From Siphonodentalium dalli (taxonomy: Eukaryota; Mollusca; Scaphopoda; Gadilida; Siphonodentaliidae), in NCBI GenBank assembly GCA_032622095.1, contig CP136069.1, positions 86,326,958 through 86,390,957 on the forward strand: 64,000 nt of DNA, read 5' to 3'. Both the position numbers and the translations under genes were made by a program. Shown in pieces: positions 11,790 through 23,746 of the stretch. How positions within the stretch are numbered: the stretch's first letter is position 1; every line of letters begins with the position of its first letter. A model generated the notes under the pieces. It was not told the DNA's origin and did no database searches. It saw only the letters and a program-made list of their open reading frames with translations.

Positions 11790-13012
11790 TCGGTTTCGAT
11801 TCCATATTGTCGCAATGCTTTGTCAACGTTATTGGCATGTAAATCTTATATACGCACAGCGATGGCGACGGTGGTCGGAACTTGGGCGTTTGATACCGAG
11901 ACCACTATTTGAATATTAATGTGTGTTCCAGAACGAAAAAGTTTAAGAAAATCGACATATTTGTGAATTTAAAAACAATTTCAAACGTTAGTGTATTCCA
12001 TGCCTCGGCCCGGACATATATATATACCAAATTTCATTAATATCCATTGAGAAACAACGGTCCAAACATAACACCCCGTTTACACATTTTATTTGGAGCC
12101 GGCCTTGGCTTACACTTTATATTGTATCCCCGCACATATCGCCACGCCCTTGGTCATTGTTTCTTTGAAATCAAACTCCATTGTTTATTAAAACTTAAAA
12201 TTCAAAAAATATGTGTTGCTGTTGCTTTCACACGGTCGATCGTTCCCGTAATTATCTGATCTCCTTTCCGGTTATGTAGTTGTAAGTTCGTTCCGCCTGT
12301 TCCGTTCCGTCAATTTACTACAGTTCAAGTTTTAAATGTTGACAAATTAACCGTCTCGGATTTATCTCAAAGTTCGGATTATATTTCGAGAGTCAGGTAT
12401 TGTACACAATGCCTTCATGATCTGCCATTATCACTTGATCTTACAACATAATGTTAGCAGATAAAACCATCTAGTTATATGTGAATTTGGTGATTGAAAT
12501 GAGGCGGGGTAGTGTCTAATTTTTTCCCGAAATAGTTTTTCGGCAAGCAGTCTACCATGTATTTTTAAAACAACTACAAATGTCACATTTTTATTTTTTT
12601 TGTCGGGTAGCTTGTTGATACTCACTCAGAACAGATTAGTCTTCAACATAATTTATATACAATGTTTGTATTTTCATGTTATAACTTATATAAGTGGGAA
12701 AAAAATTCATAATAATGGAAAAGCACTTGGAGGTCGTGAATAAAGCTACGGAGGCCCAACTATTCGAGAGCGTCTAGCTCTGTTTCAATTGTTTGAATAG
12801 TTGGGTCCACCAACTAGTTGCTAGTATCATCTTCCAGTTTCCCGTCTTTCTTCAATCATTCAATGAGGCGGTGCTGAAGTTTCCCTGTTTTTTCATCTTC
12901 CTGATAGGTAGGCTACCTGATACTGGGATAGCAATAGCCATATAATAATATAGACTAGGCCTATATATAGTAGGCCATTTAAGTCTATAGTATATCAAAT
13001 TAATATAATTAC
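11790..13012. other. Presumed STK11 intron 1, no recognisable feature
   Basis: AT-rich non-coding sequence. Short ORFs of 60-70 codons on both strands show no family motif or splice-phase logic. It directly adjoins the exon 1 donor (GT read on the minus strand at 13012-13011). Confidence 0.6.
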
Positions 13013-13344
13013 CTTTGAACATTCTGTTCACCATTTGGGATTTTCCTCAACTTTCGTTTTTTCAATATTTTGACAGCTCTTCGACAAAGTGTATCAGTGT
13101 CAAGCATTTCCTTGACTTTGCCATATGAACCTTCTCCCAGTAAATCGCCCATCAAGTATTTTCCAATAAGTTTGGCCTTTCGTCTCCGTGGTTGATAAAC
13201 AATTTCTTGGTCCGAATTGACTCGTACGATTGCAAACGGTTCGTCGTTGATGAAATCCATCTCGTTGAACTGGTCAGTAACAGCATGGTGAAACTGGTGG
13301 TAATCATCTGGCATATAATCGTCAAAACATTCTTGTGTTGCCAT
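13013..13344 (-). CDS. STK11: STK11/LKB1 Ser/Thr kinase, coding exon 1
   Basis: STK11 is the master kinase that, with STRAD and MO25, activates AMPK-family kinases in control of energy balance and polarity. This exon encodes 110 residues. A poorly conserved N-terminus of about 45 residues leads into [19 protein letters not shown], nearly identical to the vertebrate protein, then the glycine loop LGEGSYGKV (residues 69-77) and AVKILKK with the ATP-binding lysine at residue 92 (Lys78 in human). The ATG at 13344 is the first Met of the frame. The exon ends in a phase-2 donor (GTAATT) after NVQ, the same place and phase as the human exon 1 boundary in the Lys97 codon. Later exons are not seen in the remaining 13 kb, so intron 1 extends beyond the window. 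The remainder of the kinase domain is therefore missing here, not broken. Confidence 0.93.
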
Positions 13345-13729
13345 AGTTCACGGTGTGGGATATGGTGACACTTTGATTGCGGCATCACTGATTTGACTTC
13401 AAAAAGTGCTATAAAAGGTTGCAGAAACCCATGTTTGTGTATAATTCATAGCGAGGCTGAAAATTTATTTCACGACAGATGAAGGGAGATAATCTGTCAT
13501 GACGAGCAACGTCAATGTGCGACCAAAGGACGATGGCCAGCTAACTGGGACATTTGGCTAACTAGGACCTTGGACAACTGAGACGTCCAAGTTTATATAT
13601 ATTAGTAGAATATAAGGGTACTACATTATGCAGTAGGTCCATACATTTGCGTACATCCCCGTGTAGCTCCCCCGTTCGCGTAGGTCCCCGTAGTAATGAA
13701 AAAAATGCATGATTTATTGACAGCGTAAT
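13345..13729 (-). other. STK11 5' flank / presumed 5' UTR and promoter side
   Basis: Non-coding sequence directly upstream of the STK11 ATG. No TATA box or clear initiator can be assigned. The 127-codon minus-strand ORF covering 13562-13945 shows no family resemblance and overlaps an inverted repeat. Confidence 0.4.
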
Positions 13730-14075
13730 GCTGAAGAGTTCACTCTCACCAAAAAAAGGGTACACAGAATTTGAAAATGTGCTGAAGGGTACACAGGGTT
13801 TGAAATGTCGTTCTAAAGGACGTATAGTTTTCGTATCTGCCATGATTTCTGTTAGAGGATAATTGTTTACGTTCCAATGAACATTAAAATTAACTAAAAA
13901 CAAACTGCTAATGGGCACCAGACTTTCAGGATCTTTCAGAAACACAGTTTACGTAACGATGTTAGTGGCGATCACAAACCCATGTGTAGGCCTACCCTTC
14001 AGCACATTTTCAAATCCTGTGTACCCTTCAGCACTTTTTTTGGTGAGAGTGACCCCTTCAGCCTAAGTAATGCCT
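13730..14075. repeat. Inverted repeat with ~75-bp arms
   Basis: The left arm (about 13732-13808) and right arm (about 13994-14070) are reverse complements. Both contain 'actctcaccaaaaaaag', 'gtgctgaagggtacacag' and 'tttgaaaatgtgctgaag' in inverted order, with about 185 bp between them. It is a foldback structure, probably a MITE, about 400 bp upstream of the STK11 start codon. Confidence 0.65.
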
Positions 14076-14874
14076 AATATTATCAATAAGTGAACATTAT
14101 ATATGACATTTCGTTTTTTTTTAATAAAACACATATATATATATATATATATTTATTTTTTTTAGCTTAGATGATTTTGTTTTTGCTGGATTATATTTTT
14201 ATTTTTGTTTAATTTGTGACTATTTGCATTAATTCTAATTAACAACTTAAAGCTTGCGTTCTGTATTCGTGTACATGTATTTATATATTACTAACATTTA
14301 TATTACTTTTTATTTAAAAATGTCATAAATCCAATATAAATTAATTATGAAAATCTAAAGATAATATTACTTACCCCAATTTCACGTTAATAATTAAAGT
14401 TTCCATTGTATCGAAATTGTTGTAGTCCCCTATATTTACATCAGATAGGCCTATTATCCTAGTGAATAGCAGGCCATTGAATGGAAATCAAAACCTCTAG
14501 TGGACTTAGTTCAAAATAATATACAGTGTAGTTAAAGGTGAGTAGGCCCACCGGTATAATCGGTATTACAAATTAGAGCGTAGTATTTTCGGACAATTCA
14601 AACTCATAGAGCAGTTCCGTTAAACGTTCGGCGACGACAATTCGAAAATTGTAAGACAAATCAGACCGATAAACTCACCCATGGATGCAGAACCTATAGC
14701 CTACTGATGAATCGATTTTATTATTGGGGATTTGTGGGAGAACACGGGAGGATTTTGAAGGGGCGGCACCCATTCCTATACCTGCAATCCACTTTGAAAT
14801 TTTGGACGGGTCACGCAATGGTTTTACATTGTACATGAAGTGATGCAGGTGAAATGAAAATGATCTGGGCATAA
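14076..14874. repeat. AT-rich stretch with (TA)n microsatellite
   Basis: A (TA)n run lies near 14131-14151 within very AT-rich sequence. No gene is supportable. A minus-strand 65-codon ORF at 14675-14872 has no recognisable domain. Confidence 0.55.
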
Positions 14875-15300
14875 TTATTTCTTCTTTTTGTGTGCCTTCT
14901 TTTTCTTTCTTTGTTCTGCTGTTGCCTGTTGATGATGATGTTGTTGTTGGTAGTTGGGAGCTGGCCTTTTCAAGTTGTTGTTGTGGTTGTTGGAATTTCT
15001 CTTCAGTTATTGCTATCAGTTTTCTCCATTCGGCCGCTTCCTACTGTGCCTGTCTTACAATTTCCATAAGCTTCGGATCTATAAGCCGACAGAGGCGCGC
15101 TGCTGGTGTTGTTGTTGTCTTTGGTGATGTATTCCGGAGTCATCGGACAGAAAGATGTTTCACTGCCCACCACGGATGCATCGGAAGCTGTCCATGCAGC
15201 ACGGCCGGGAATAGGCATCTGGACGTCTCTCAGACCGTTCCCATACTGTCTGGATGCATGCTAGCAGCTTATATGTGATGGGGTGATGTTTTCCCGTCTC
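14875..15300 (-). pseudogene. Possible degenerate coding remnant, Gln/Lys-rich
   Basis: Minus-strand frames include LIDPKLMEIVRQAQ, a stop, then EAAEWRKLIAITEEKFQ and a Gln-, Thr-, Ser- and Lys-rich tail, with a neighbouring frame reading MPIPGRAAWTASDASVV. The helical, polar character and the stops and frame changes look like the remnant of a mobile-element protein. I do not recognise the family. It could equally be non-coding sequence with chance open frames. Confidence 0.2.
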
Positions 15301-15539
15301 CATCACCGAGTGTGAATTTTATAGGCTGCTGGTGGTGCTTCAACTGCCCTCTTCTTCCAGGGCAAACAGGGCCCCGCATGGAGTGAGCTGAGTATACGTG
15401 CCTGACTTCAGCGGGAACTATAGATGAGCCCATGATCCGCTGAAGCCATTCAGTAATCCGATCGCCGAGCGGGCAAAGTCCGGGAACGCTCAAGCCAGCT
15501 AGGACGTCCGATCCCACCGGCGGTCGGAACACGAATGAT

Positions 15540-16310
15540 GTTCGAAAACATTTCGAACGAATCATTAGCACCAGCATATTAAACCACATCGAGAATCAAC
15601 ACGTTTTCAACAAATTCCAGCGTGCACATCGTAAAGGCAAAGAAGTAGCAGAACATATTTACAGAATAGTAAATGTTAAGACTAATCTCTTCATTCCTCA
15701 TGCAAAGATCAATCAAAGTACGGGTCGGGGAAGAAATTTCAGACAGCGTCAATCTTAAAGTCTGAACGCCCCAGGGGTCCGTATTAAGTCCGTTACTTTT
15801 CTTAATATACGTCAATGACATACCTAACAATCCACTACACAACATACAAATCTCACAATTCGCCGATGATCTAGGCCTTTGGACCACGGGGTGGGGCAAA
15901 ACGCTGGAATTCAGAGTACAAAAAAAACTCAACGACCTGGAATATATATAACCGCCGATCTACCCAAATCTACACCCAACAAACTTCAAGTCATGCAAAA
16001 CAAAACTTTGAGAATGGCACTATATAATATACGAACCCCCATCAGGGCATTACATAATACAGCCGACATACCCCCGCTCCACGTTAGATTTCAAACTCTA
16101 GCGACAGACACTCTAATCAGCCTACAAGGCAGCACCTTAATGGACGAACTCGAACAGGGGAAAACACTACTGACCAAAACAAAACATGAACACCATGCAG
16201 GCCGGCGAGATTGGGGATCTTTCTGTGCTTTGTCGGGATAATCCCCATCAATGGTCGCACCAATACACCCCTATAATGTAATAAATACTGAACAATCAAC
16301 AATCAAATAA
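15540..16310 (+). pseudogene. Jockey-like LINE reverse transcriptase remnant
   Basis: Plus-strand translation in shifting frames gives reverse-transcriptase blocks in order. First is HFERIISTSILNHIE with HRKGKEVAEHIYRIVN, the region before the catalytic palm. Next is TPQGSVLSPLLFLIYVNDIP with an in-frame stop just before it, and then the catalytic FADDLGLWTTG. After an internal deletion, LPKSTPNKLQVMQNKTLRMA follows, typical of the post-RT region of Jockey-clade elements. The 3' end near 16270-16310 is rich in 'caatcaa' repeats, like a LINE tail. At least one stop, one frameshift and one deletion make it inactive. Confidence 0.7.
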
Positions 16311-17819
16311 ATAGGACTATATGTCTTAAGAACTTAATAAACACGCGAGGTCGATCAGGTTACTATAACACAGTCAAGACAGACGGATGGTAAGTCTAAT
16401 AATCAATATTTGATTTGACAACACCACAAACAGGTAAATTCCACAAGACAACCCCACAGGTAATTTTCAAAAGGACCTAGATGCGTACTGATCTAGGCAG
16501 GCGAACACAGTGGATTGGCCACGCCACCCTGTAATACAAGTCCTCAATAAAATCCAACGCTAGAACCCCAGTATAAATAAGTCATCATGATTGTACTAAC
16601 CTACATTATATACATGCAAAATCCGTAATATCGACACCCACCCCCCCTTTTAACACTAAAACAGAGATTTGCGGGGGGAAATTCACTGTAAACAGCTGTA
16701 TATGAATTTCTGTGCATACTATTTATCATGGATGTTAACATGGACATGTAAATAGGAATGAGTCATTTTGAGGTCATTCGGCCAAAAAAACATGGCTGCC
16801 AGCGGCCATCTTGGATTTCAAAATTTGCATCAAAATACAACACGATAACTGCCTGCAGTCAGTTTACAGTTAGAATTACATTATTTCTCTCATTCAAAGT
16901 GGGTTTGAAGCCCAACTCATTGCCAAAACACTCAAAAACAAGCAGGATTTTTTTTTTTTTAGTTGCGGAAAAAATTGCTTGTTGGTGGCTTTGACCACCC
17001 ACCCACCCCGGCATACGTGCCGGAATTTTTTTTTTCACCCCCCCCCCTGCCCGTATAGTATATTAAGTCATCGAATAATGATCTCCTTCAAACTACCAAC
17101 AACTGCCTAAACACATTTGCAAATACATGCTTTCACCCGCACCGCGTCTATATGGATACGAATACGAATAGTTTTATTGGTCAATCAAGACACCCTTTCA
17201 GGTCGAACAATTACGCTTAAAAATGTAACATAAAGGAAATAAAGTGATAATTATGATTATGTTCATTATTAGTGTGAATAATAGTATGAAAATTAGTCCT
17301 CATCCTGCCCTTTAAAACATGTAGTAGGCCTACTAAGAGTGTTAAGGAGGAGGTCAAGTGATCAATCCTGAATGGGCACCTCCACACAAATCTCCGCAGC
17401 AAACGTTACAGAGTTGCAAATATTTCTGGGTGTGGCTTTATGCGGTATTGAAAACAATACACATTTATCTGGCGGATCGGCTTGGAATTTGTTCCTGTAT
17501 AATGTATATGAGAGGATGGGTGGGAGAGAAAATCGTAAAAACTACTCTACACTCCAAACCTTCCGAAAACACACTACACAGCCCAGACTGGACTCAGCTG
17601 CGTCCTTCGTTTTCGATCATAACACACAACAAGGTCACATAAGAGTGAAATCGGGCATTGCACCATCAAGAGTTGAGGAGTCCCGACCGACCTTAAGTCA
17701 ACTGGCTGGCATTGCACCCTATTCCTAGCGTTGAGCCCGTGGTACAAGTCCGGAATACAACATAAGGCAACTGGAGTCACTGGAAACACAAAATATGACA
17801 CTAGACTAGCAGATTAGCT
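16311..17819. other. No recognisable gene
   Basis: Intergenic sequence between STK11 and DDX24. It includes 'ggccatcttggatttcaaa' near 16803, a motif common in dispersed repeats, and short C runs. ORFs of 60-118 codons near 17358-17801 overlap on both strands and have no family motif. Confidence 0.5.
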
Positions 17820-19145
17820 CGCCACTGGCGGCATTCGTCCCATGGCTTTGTTCGAAAAAGCAATTGCAACAGCTTCCGAGACACGTGTGCTGCATTTGCC
17901 AAAAAAATCGTTGAAATCCGCCAGTTTTACCCGATTTGACCTTGAATTTACCATTTTGAAGGTCAACGTCAGGTCCAGGTAACGATTTGACTTGAATTGA
18001 TCATTTTGATGGTCAAGGTCAGGTCGGGGTCACAATTTGACTGGTCCGCGAGACTTCCCGGACAAAAGTGCCACTAGCTAGCAAGTTTGGACTCAATCGG
18101 TAGGGCCGTTTTCGAGTCTATAACGGACACGCACATACATATATATCATTTGTGGGTACCCGTTTCAAGGTGAAGGTCACCTCGGGCGGAAAAACTGACC
18201 CGATGAAAATCTCCCCCATTCATAGGAACGAGCACAGACATAAGAATCACACAACACGCTCATGTCTGGACACAGACACAACACGATCATGGCTGGACAC
18301 AGACACGCTCTTTATCAACGACACTGTGGATACGAACGCTCTTTAACTATCAAGCGATTAACCCATGAATTCCCATGGCTGTGGCGGGGGAATGGAGAAG
18401 GAGTGCTCTTACGTTCTCAGAAGCGGTGCGATGACACATCATCTGGGATTTTACCCTTAGATAGGAAGTTTGGGCTCAATCGGTCCGGCAGTTTTCACGG
18501 CCATAGCTAACAGACAAACAGACAGAAATCCCAAAATATATATTAGACTAGCAGGTGACCCGACTTCGTCCAGGCTTTGACCTTGAATTGATCATTTTGA
18601 AGGTCAATGCCAGGTCTGGGTCACAATTTGACTGGTCCATGAGAGTTCCCGGACAAATGTTGCCCTAGGTAGCAAGTTTGGACTCCATCGGTAGGGCCGT
18701 TTTCGAGTCTATAACGGACACACACATACATATATATCATTTGTGGGTACCCGTTTCAAGGTGAAGGTCACATCGGACGGAAAAACTGACCCGATGAAAA
18801 TCTCCCCCATTCCTAGGAACCCCTAAGTACGAACAGACATAAGAATCACACAACACGCTCATGTCTGGACACAGACACAACACGCTCATGTCTGGACAGA
18901 CACGCTCTTTATCAACGACACTGCTGATACGAACGCTCTTTAAATATCACGCGATTAACCCATGAATTCCCATCGCGTGGCGGGGGAATTGAGAAGGAGT
19001 GCTCTGACGTTCTCAGAAGCGGTGCGATGACACTTCATCTGGGATTTTATCCTTAGATAGGAAGTTTGGGCTCAATCCGTCCGGCAGTTTTCCCGGCCAT
19101 AGCTAACACACAGACAAACATACAGAAGTCCCAAAAATATATAAT
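17820..19145 (+). repeat. Tandem duplication, ~597-bp unit (two copies)
   Basis: Two copies of one unit follow each other. 'cacgctctttatcaacga' occurs at 18304 and 18901, 597 bp apart, and 'catatatatcatttgtgggt' and 'gacacaacacgctcatgtc' are also duplicated. Each unit opens with 'gactagcag' and 'cccgacttcgtcc' type sequence and ends in 'cagacaaacagacag' type runs. No coding capacity. Confidence 0.75.
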
Positions 19146-20260
19146 AGACTAGCAGATGAGCCCGACGTTGTCCGGGCTATTCAAAAACCAAATTTCAAGT
19201 CGATAGCTCTACCCGTTTCCGAGATCTCGTCTGCGCATGCGCGAAGCGGCGCCGCACGGGCTCGCCAATACGACGTTGACGACCGCCTGGTCAAACTACA
19301 TACACGTACCAAGTTTCGTCCCGATCGGTCGGGAATCGTAGATTTGTATAAATGACATACAGACATACAGACAAACAAACAGAGGTCTTCAAAATATATA
19401 TGAGACTAGCCGATGAGCCCGACGTTGTCCGGGCTATTCAAAAACCAAATTTCAAGTCGATAGCTCCACCCGTTTCCGAGATCTCGTCTGTGCATGCGCG
19501 AAGCTGGCATCGCACGGGCTCGGCGACCCGATAAAATTCGTATCCGGGGCAAGATACATTCACATACCAAATTTGAAGTCGATAGCTCCACCCGTTTCCG
19601 AGATCTCGTCCGCGCATGCGCGAAGCTGGCGTCGCATGGGCTCGGCGACCCGATAAAATTCGTATCCGGGGCAAGATACATTCACATACCAAATTTCAAG
19701 TCGATAGCTCTACCCGTTTCCGATATCTCGTCTGCGCATGCGCGAAGCTGGCGTCGGACGGGCTCGGCGACCCGATAAAATTCGTATCCGGGGCAAGATA
19801 CATTCACATAGCAAATTTCAAGTCGATAGCTCCACCCGTTTCCGATATCTCGTCTGCGCATGCGCGAAGCTGGCGTCGGACGGGCTCGGCGACCCGATAA
19901 AATTCGTATCCGGGGCAAGATACATTCACATAGCAAATTTCAAGTCGATAGCTCCACCCGTTTCCGATATCTCGTCTGCGCATGCACGAAGCTGGCGTCG
20001 CACGGGCTCGGCGACCCGATAAAATTTGTATCCGGGGCAAGATACATTCACATACCAAATTTCAAGTCGGTAGCTCCACCCGTTTCCGAGATCTCGTCTG
20101 CGCATGCGCTGCACGGGTGTCGCACGGGCTCGCCAATACGACAAGGACGACCGCCTGGTCAAACTACACACACGTACCAAGTTTCGTCCCGATCGGTCGA
20201 GAATCGTAGATTTGTATAAATGACATACAGACATACATACAGACAGAGGTCTTCAAAATA
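19146..20260 (+). repeat. 122-bp tandem array, about six copies
   Basis: The GC-rich unit contains 'tcgatagctccacccgtttc', 'cgagatctcgtctgcgcatg' and 'ggctcggcgacccgataaaa'. The repeated start of the same reading frame at 19494, 19616, 19738, 19860 and 19982 gives a period of exactly 122 bp. One related unit precedes the array at about 19183-19290. The array is flanked on both sides by the same 'tttcgtcccgatcggtcg ... gacatacagacatac' sequence, so it has expanded inside a dispersed repeat. The 75-119-codon ORFs on both strands are by-products of the periodicity. Confidence 0.88.
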
Positions 20261-20280
20261 TATATGAGATCAAAATATAT

Positions 20281-22688
20281 ATGAGATTACAACCATTCAC
20301 CACTCAAAATAATATATATATATATATCGACACACAAAACTCACAAATGAAAACAAGGCGAGTCTTCATCGCCAGTCTAGGTTCTGGTTGGGGGGGGGCT
20401 TTGCTTCTTGCTGCGGTGGCATCCACCACATACACAGTAGGCAAAGTTAACACATACTGTGCATGTGCAGATAGTAATCTACTTACAAACTCACAAACCA
20501 TACGTACGCTCTTCAGTAGAATTACAGCATTCAAAAGTGGGTTGTAGGAGAGGACTGACAGCCCTTTCAAATCTTCCCGGGGATCATCCCAAAACTTCGC
20601 AGTCGGTATCTAGTGTTCAGTGCATTATACCGTCCAGCGCTGACGAAGGTGGTTCGAACTCAGAAAAGCGCGGATTCGTGAACGGTGCGTGATCTACGCA
20701 CCAACGGCTGTACCCTGCAGTACAGACGACATAGAGGAGATAAGATAGCATGCTTCAAAATATTCAATACATGCGACATGGAAGTAGCAAATATGTTAAC
20801 ACAGAACACTGAATCTAAAACCAGAGGGTATCTGGAAAAGTCGGCCCGCGCGAGGTCGGCCCCATACGAAGACGGCCCCACGCGAAGACGGCACCAGAGA
20901 AGTCAGCTCACATTAATTAGAAGGGATTAAATCGGCTAAATTTTATTCAGATAGTGTTTATGTTGGCTAATTGTGAAGTCCGCAACTTAATTTGATTGGA
21001 AAATAGTGTAGTGTTTATGCAGGCTAATTTTCAAGTCCGCAATGTTTTATTAGTTATAATAACTCCTGAATTAAACCAGCTAGAGGCCATAACTTCAAAC
21101 TTTATCAAGAAGGGCCAACCAGAGATATAAGGAAGAATATTTTTAGTCAGAGAGTTGTGGAGCAGAAGAGGTAGTCAACGCCGATACACTAAATCATTAA
21201 AAAAATCAAGTCGACGAATATTGGAAAGAACAGGCGGTGAGACCTGATTATAAAGCTAAATTTATGGATGACAAGTTCTCAGACGAGTCTGGCGTTGGCT
21301 AGACTCAAACATGTAGGGCCTGAATTTGGTTAATTCGGTGAACCAGACACATAAGACGTGGATATGTTGGTACCAGTCAGCGTACACTACAGCATAAGAT
21401 ATCATACGATAAGGTATGCAAAGGGATGGTAATCAGATTCGTGTATATGTGAAAGTTTGTCAATTGCTTTCATAGCGACTGAAACGACGATAAAACACAA
21501 TCAACCAACCAACTTATCATGGCTTATTTTAATGCCGGGAATGCTATCCTCAAACAGTACAGACCCCTTAAAGAATATATGTCCATGCCATTTTTACATT
21601 TACATATGTAACCAGTAGACCTAATCCATATATGGTCACATAGGCCTATACAATTTCGGATGAAGTGCATTTAATTACGTGTGCTTTTCCAATATAATGC
21701 ATGAGTCCATGCATTTATCTTATCTTATATATCTATTCGGCCACATTGGCCAACCTCTTGCGAGTAAGATCACCATCACCACATCTATATCTGAAATTTA
21801 CTTTGAGAATCCAACACCACCACCACCACCACCACACGCTATATACATAACACAGATCTATGTGAATTCCACCACCATGGTCAAATGACGAGAGATAACT
21901 CTGTCACACCATCACTTGAAATGTCTATCAACTTACGCCCGAAGGGAGGAATTTTGACAGGAAATTTAGCAATTAACCCGTGAAATTTAGCAATTAACCC
22001 GTGAATCGTTGCACACGGTATAGGGTTCGTTATCGTGCACACATGGTATCTGTATCTGTAATTTCCCGGCGCAGGAGCCTCTCGGCTGTTGTCGCGTCGT
22101 TGCTACTACTCTGATGTTTCTCTTGATATGGTCTCCGAGCATGCGTATTCTTCTATGCTGTACCAGTCCCTGATCGTTCTCACGAAGAATGAATGTTTGT
22201 ATTGTTCCGTGTTAGCTCTTATTGGTTCCAACGATCGTGAGTTGATACACTCTTGGCTCGAAATTATGTTGTCACTTTTATGGTCTGGAAACCTTTTTGC
22301 TCGTATTTTTCGTCCTTACTTATCCTTTAGTAAATCATGTGTGTGTATGGCTGGGATTCCCCCCTCAACCACCTTGCCGAAGAGTTATATTCTCTTGATC
22401 TTTCTACGGGTCTCCAGTGAGTCTAACCTTACACGTGGCAGCCATTTACGTCCTCACCCGATGGGACGGCGTGCTCAAACCATTGTCATCCCTGTACATG
22501 ACACTGGGCGGGATCGATTATCTGTAGGCCTATCTGTAATGTTCCTGTGCAGTATAGTCAATGCTGGCTTTGGGCGCACTGATATGAGGTGTGTGATGTT
22601 TTTCCAGGAGGCTGCGACTGGTGGAACGTACTCTCCTGGAGTAGCGATCATACTTTTTCGGAGTGCCCTTACGAATTCCTCCGAATCG
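20281..22688. other. Intergenic, mostly without recognisable features
   Basis: No gene is supportable. A GC-rich repeat lies at 20836-20990 (listed separately). A probable LINE or SINE tail, 'aatcaaccaaccaac', lies near 21500. A (CAC)n run lies near 21815-21835, and a 23-bp direct duplication, 'gaaatttagcaattaacccgt', at about 21960-22005. The long plus-strand ORF at 22089-22901 runs antisense into a LINE remnant and has no family resemblance. Confidence 0.5.
20836..20990 (+). repeat. GC-rich 'gaagtcggcccc' repeat, copy 1
   Basis: Reiterated 'gaagwcggccccrygcgaag' blocks are followed by 'aattagaagggattaaatcg' and 'agtgtttatgttggctaatt'. An inverted copy with the same order of blocks lies at 35890-36045, and shorter pieces at about 31219-31262 and 36868-36895. 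Confidence 0.65.
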
Positions 22689-23160
22689 CTAGCGCACATG
22701 CACAACAGAATCCTCAAGTTGGTTCCAGTCAATTGTCGTTTTTACGAAAAAGGAGTGTTTGTAGGCCCACTGGTCGCAGCTAGTACGCCTGAGTTGGAAC
22801 GGCCATTTATTATTACAAACCTCCTTTTCGACTATGTTGGCGGAGATATAGTCCGAGAAATTTGTTGCAGTTATCTTTCTGCTTTCCTTTTTTTGAGTTA
22901 AGAATTCATTCACATCAAGGGCTGGCACCATCCCCTTCACTATCTTGTGGAACTGGGTCAGTCTAATTTCCTGGCGTCTTTCTTGGAGTGATGTTAGTTC
23001 CAGTTCATCAAGCATGTTGATTACGGATACACCCATTCGCCTGTAGTTGTTTATGATGAATCTGGCGCCACGTCTTTGTACTTTCTCAATTGATGTTATG
23101 TCACTTCTTTTCGTGTGGGAGAGGATTACATAAAAACAAATCTTATTATTATAATTATGT
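22689..23160 (-). pseudogene. LINE 3'-terminal coding remnant
   Basis: Minus-strand translation gives ITSIEKVQRRGARFIINNY, then a frame from 23036 with SVINMLDELELTSLQERRQ, HKIVKGMVPALDV and, near the end, SFFVKTTIDWNQLEDSVV. This is the C-terminal region downstream of the reverse transcriptase in CR1/L2-type LINEs, whose usual form is 'LEKVQRRAARF ... SV..ML..L.W.sL..RR ... y.ySFFPRTI..WN.LP..vv'. The RT core is absent, so the copy is 5'-truncated. Two long plus-strand ORFs here are its antisense shadows. Confidence 0.75.
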
Positions 23161-23746
23161 GATATGAATGCTTCATATACTATACACCGTTGATCTTCGA
23201 TAATAAGTGAGCGGCATAACTTTAATTGTCCTGTTTTTTGTTTTTGTGTCCATTACACTTCAAAAACGAATTATTTAATTAAATATCTGGCGTTTGGCGA
23301 CGTCCTTAAATATGTAAGCCTCTGGTATATACTGGCCTGCGTTGGGCACTTTCAATTATGCCACGGTTGGTTGGTTGGTTGGTTGTAATTTCCTCCGTTG
23401 TCTTCGGAGAACCCTGTATTAAACAGGTACACAATATCGACTGCTGATCAGTTTCTGGTAAGAGGATTAGTTTCCAGCAGCAGTAGATAGTCAGAAGGAA
23501 TGTAGGAAGAATTTTCCAAGAATAGCAGGAGAGAGTTCCGCAAGTATTACCGCACATACATGTATACTATATACCACTATTATATTAGATTGATAGAGGT
23601 TAGTATCGAGCATAGATTATGCACTATTTCAGAGAGTTAATGATTTGTAGTCGTTAGTGCTAGTAGTTAGTATAATCTTCAAATAAATCAAACAATGAAA
23701 TTTGACTTGAGTCCATGATTAGATTTTGATTGCCTTGGTTGTCACC

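Noticed and set aside
13562-13945. 127-codon minus-strand ORF upstream of STK11
   Set aside because: No family motif, overlaps one arm of an inverted repeat, and lies on the promoter side of STK11.
19494-20234. Ladder of overlapping 75-119-codon ORFs on both strands
   Set aside because: Starts recur every 122 bp with the tandem repeat and exist on both strands at once; they are artefacts of the periodicity.
22089-22901. 270-codon plus-strand ORF
   Set aside because: Its second half is antisense to a LINE C-terminal remnant, and the rest has no domain or splice evidence.
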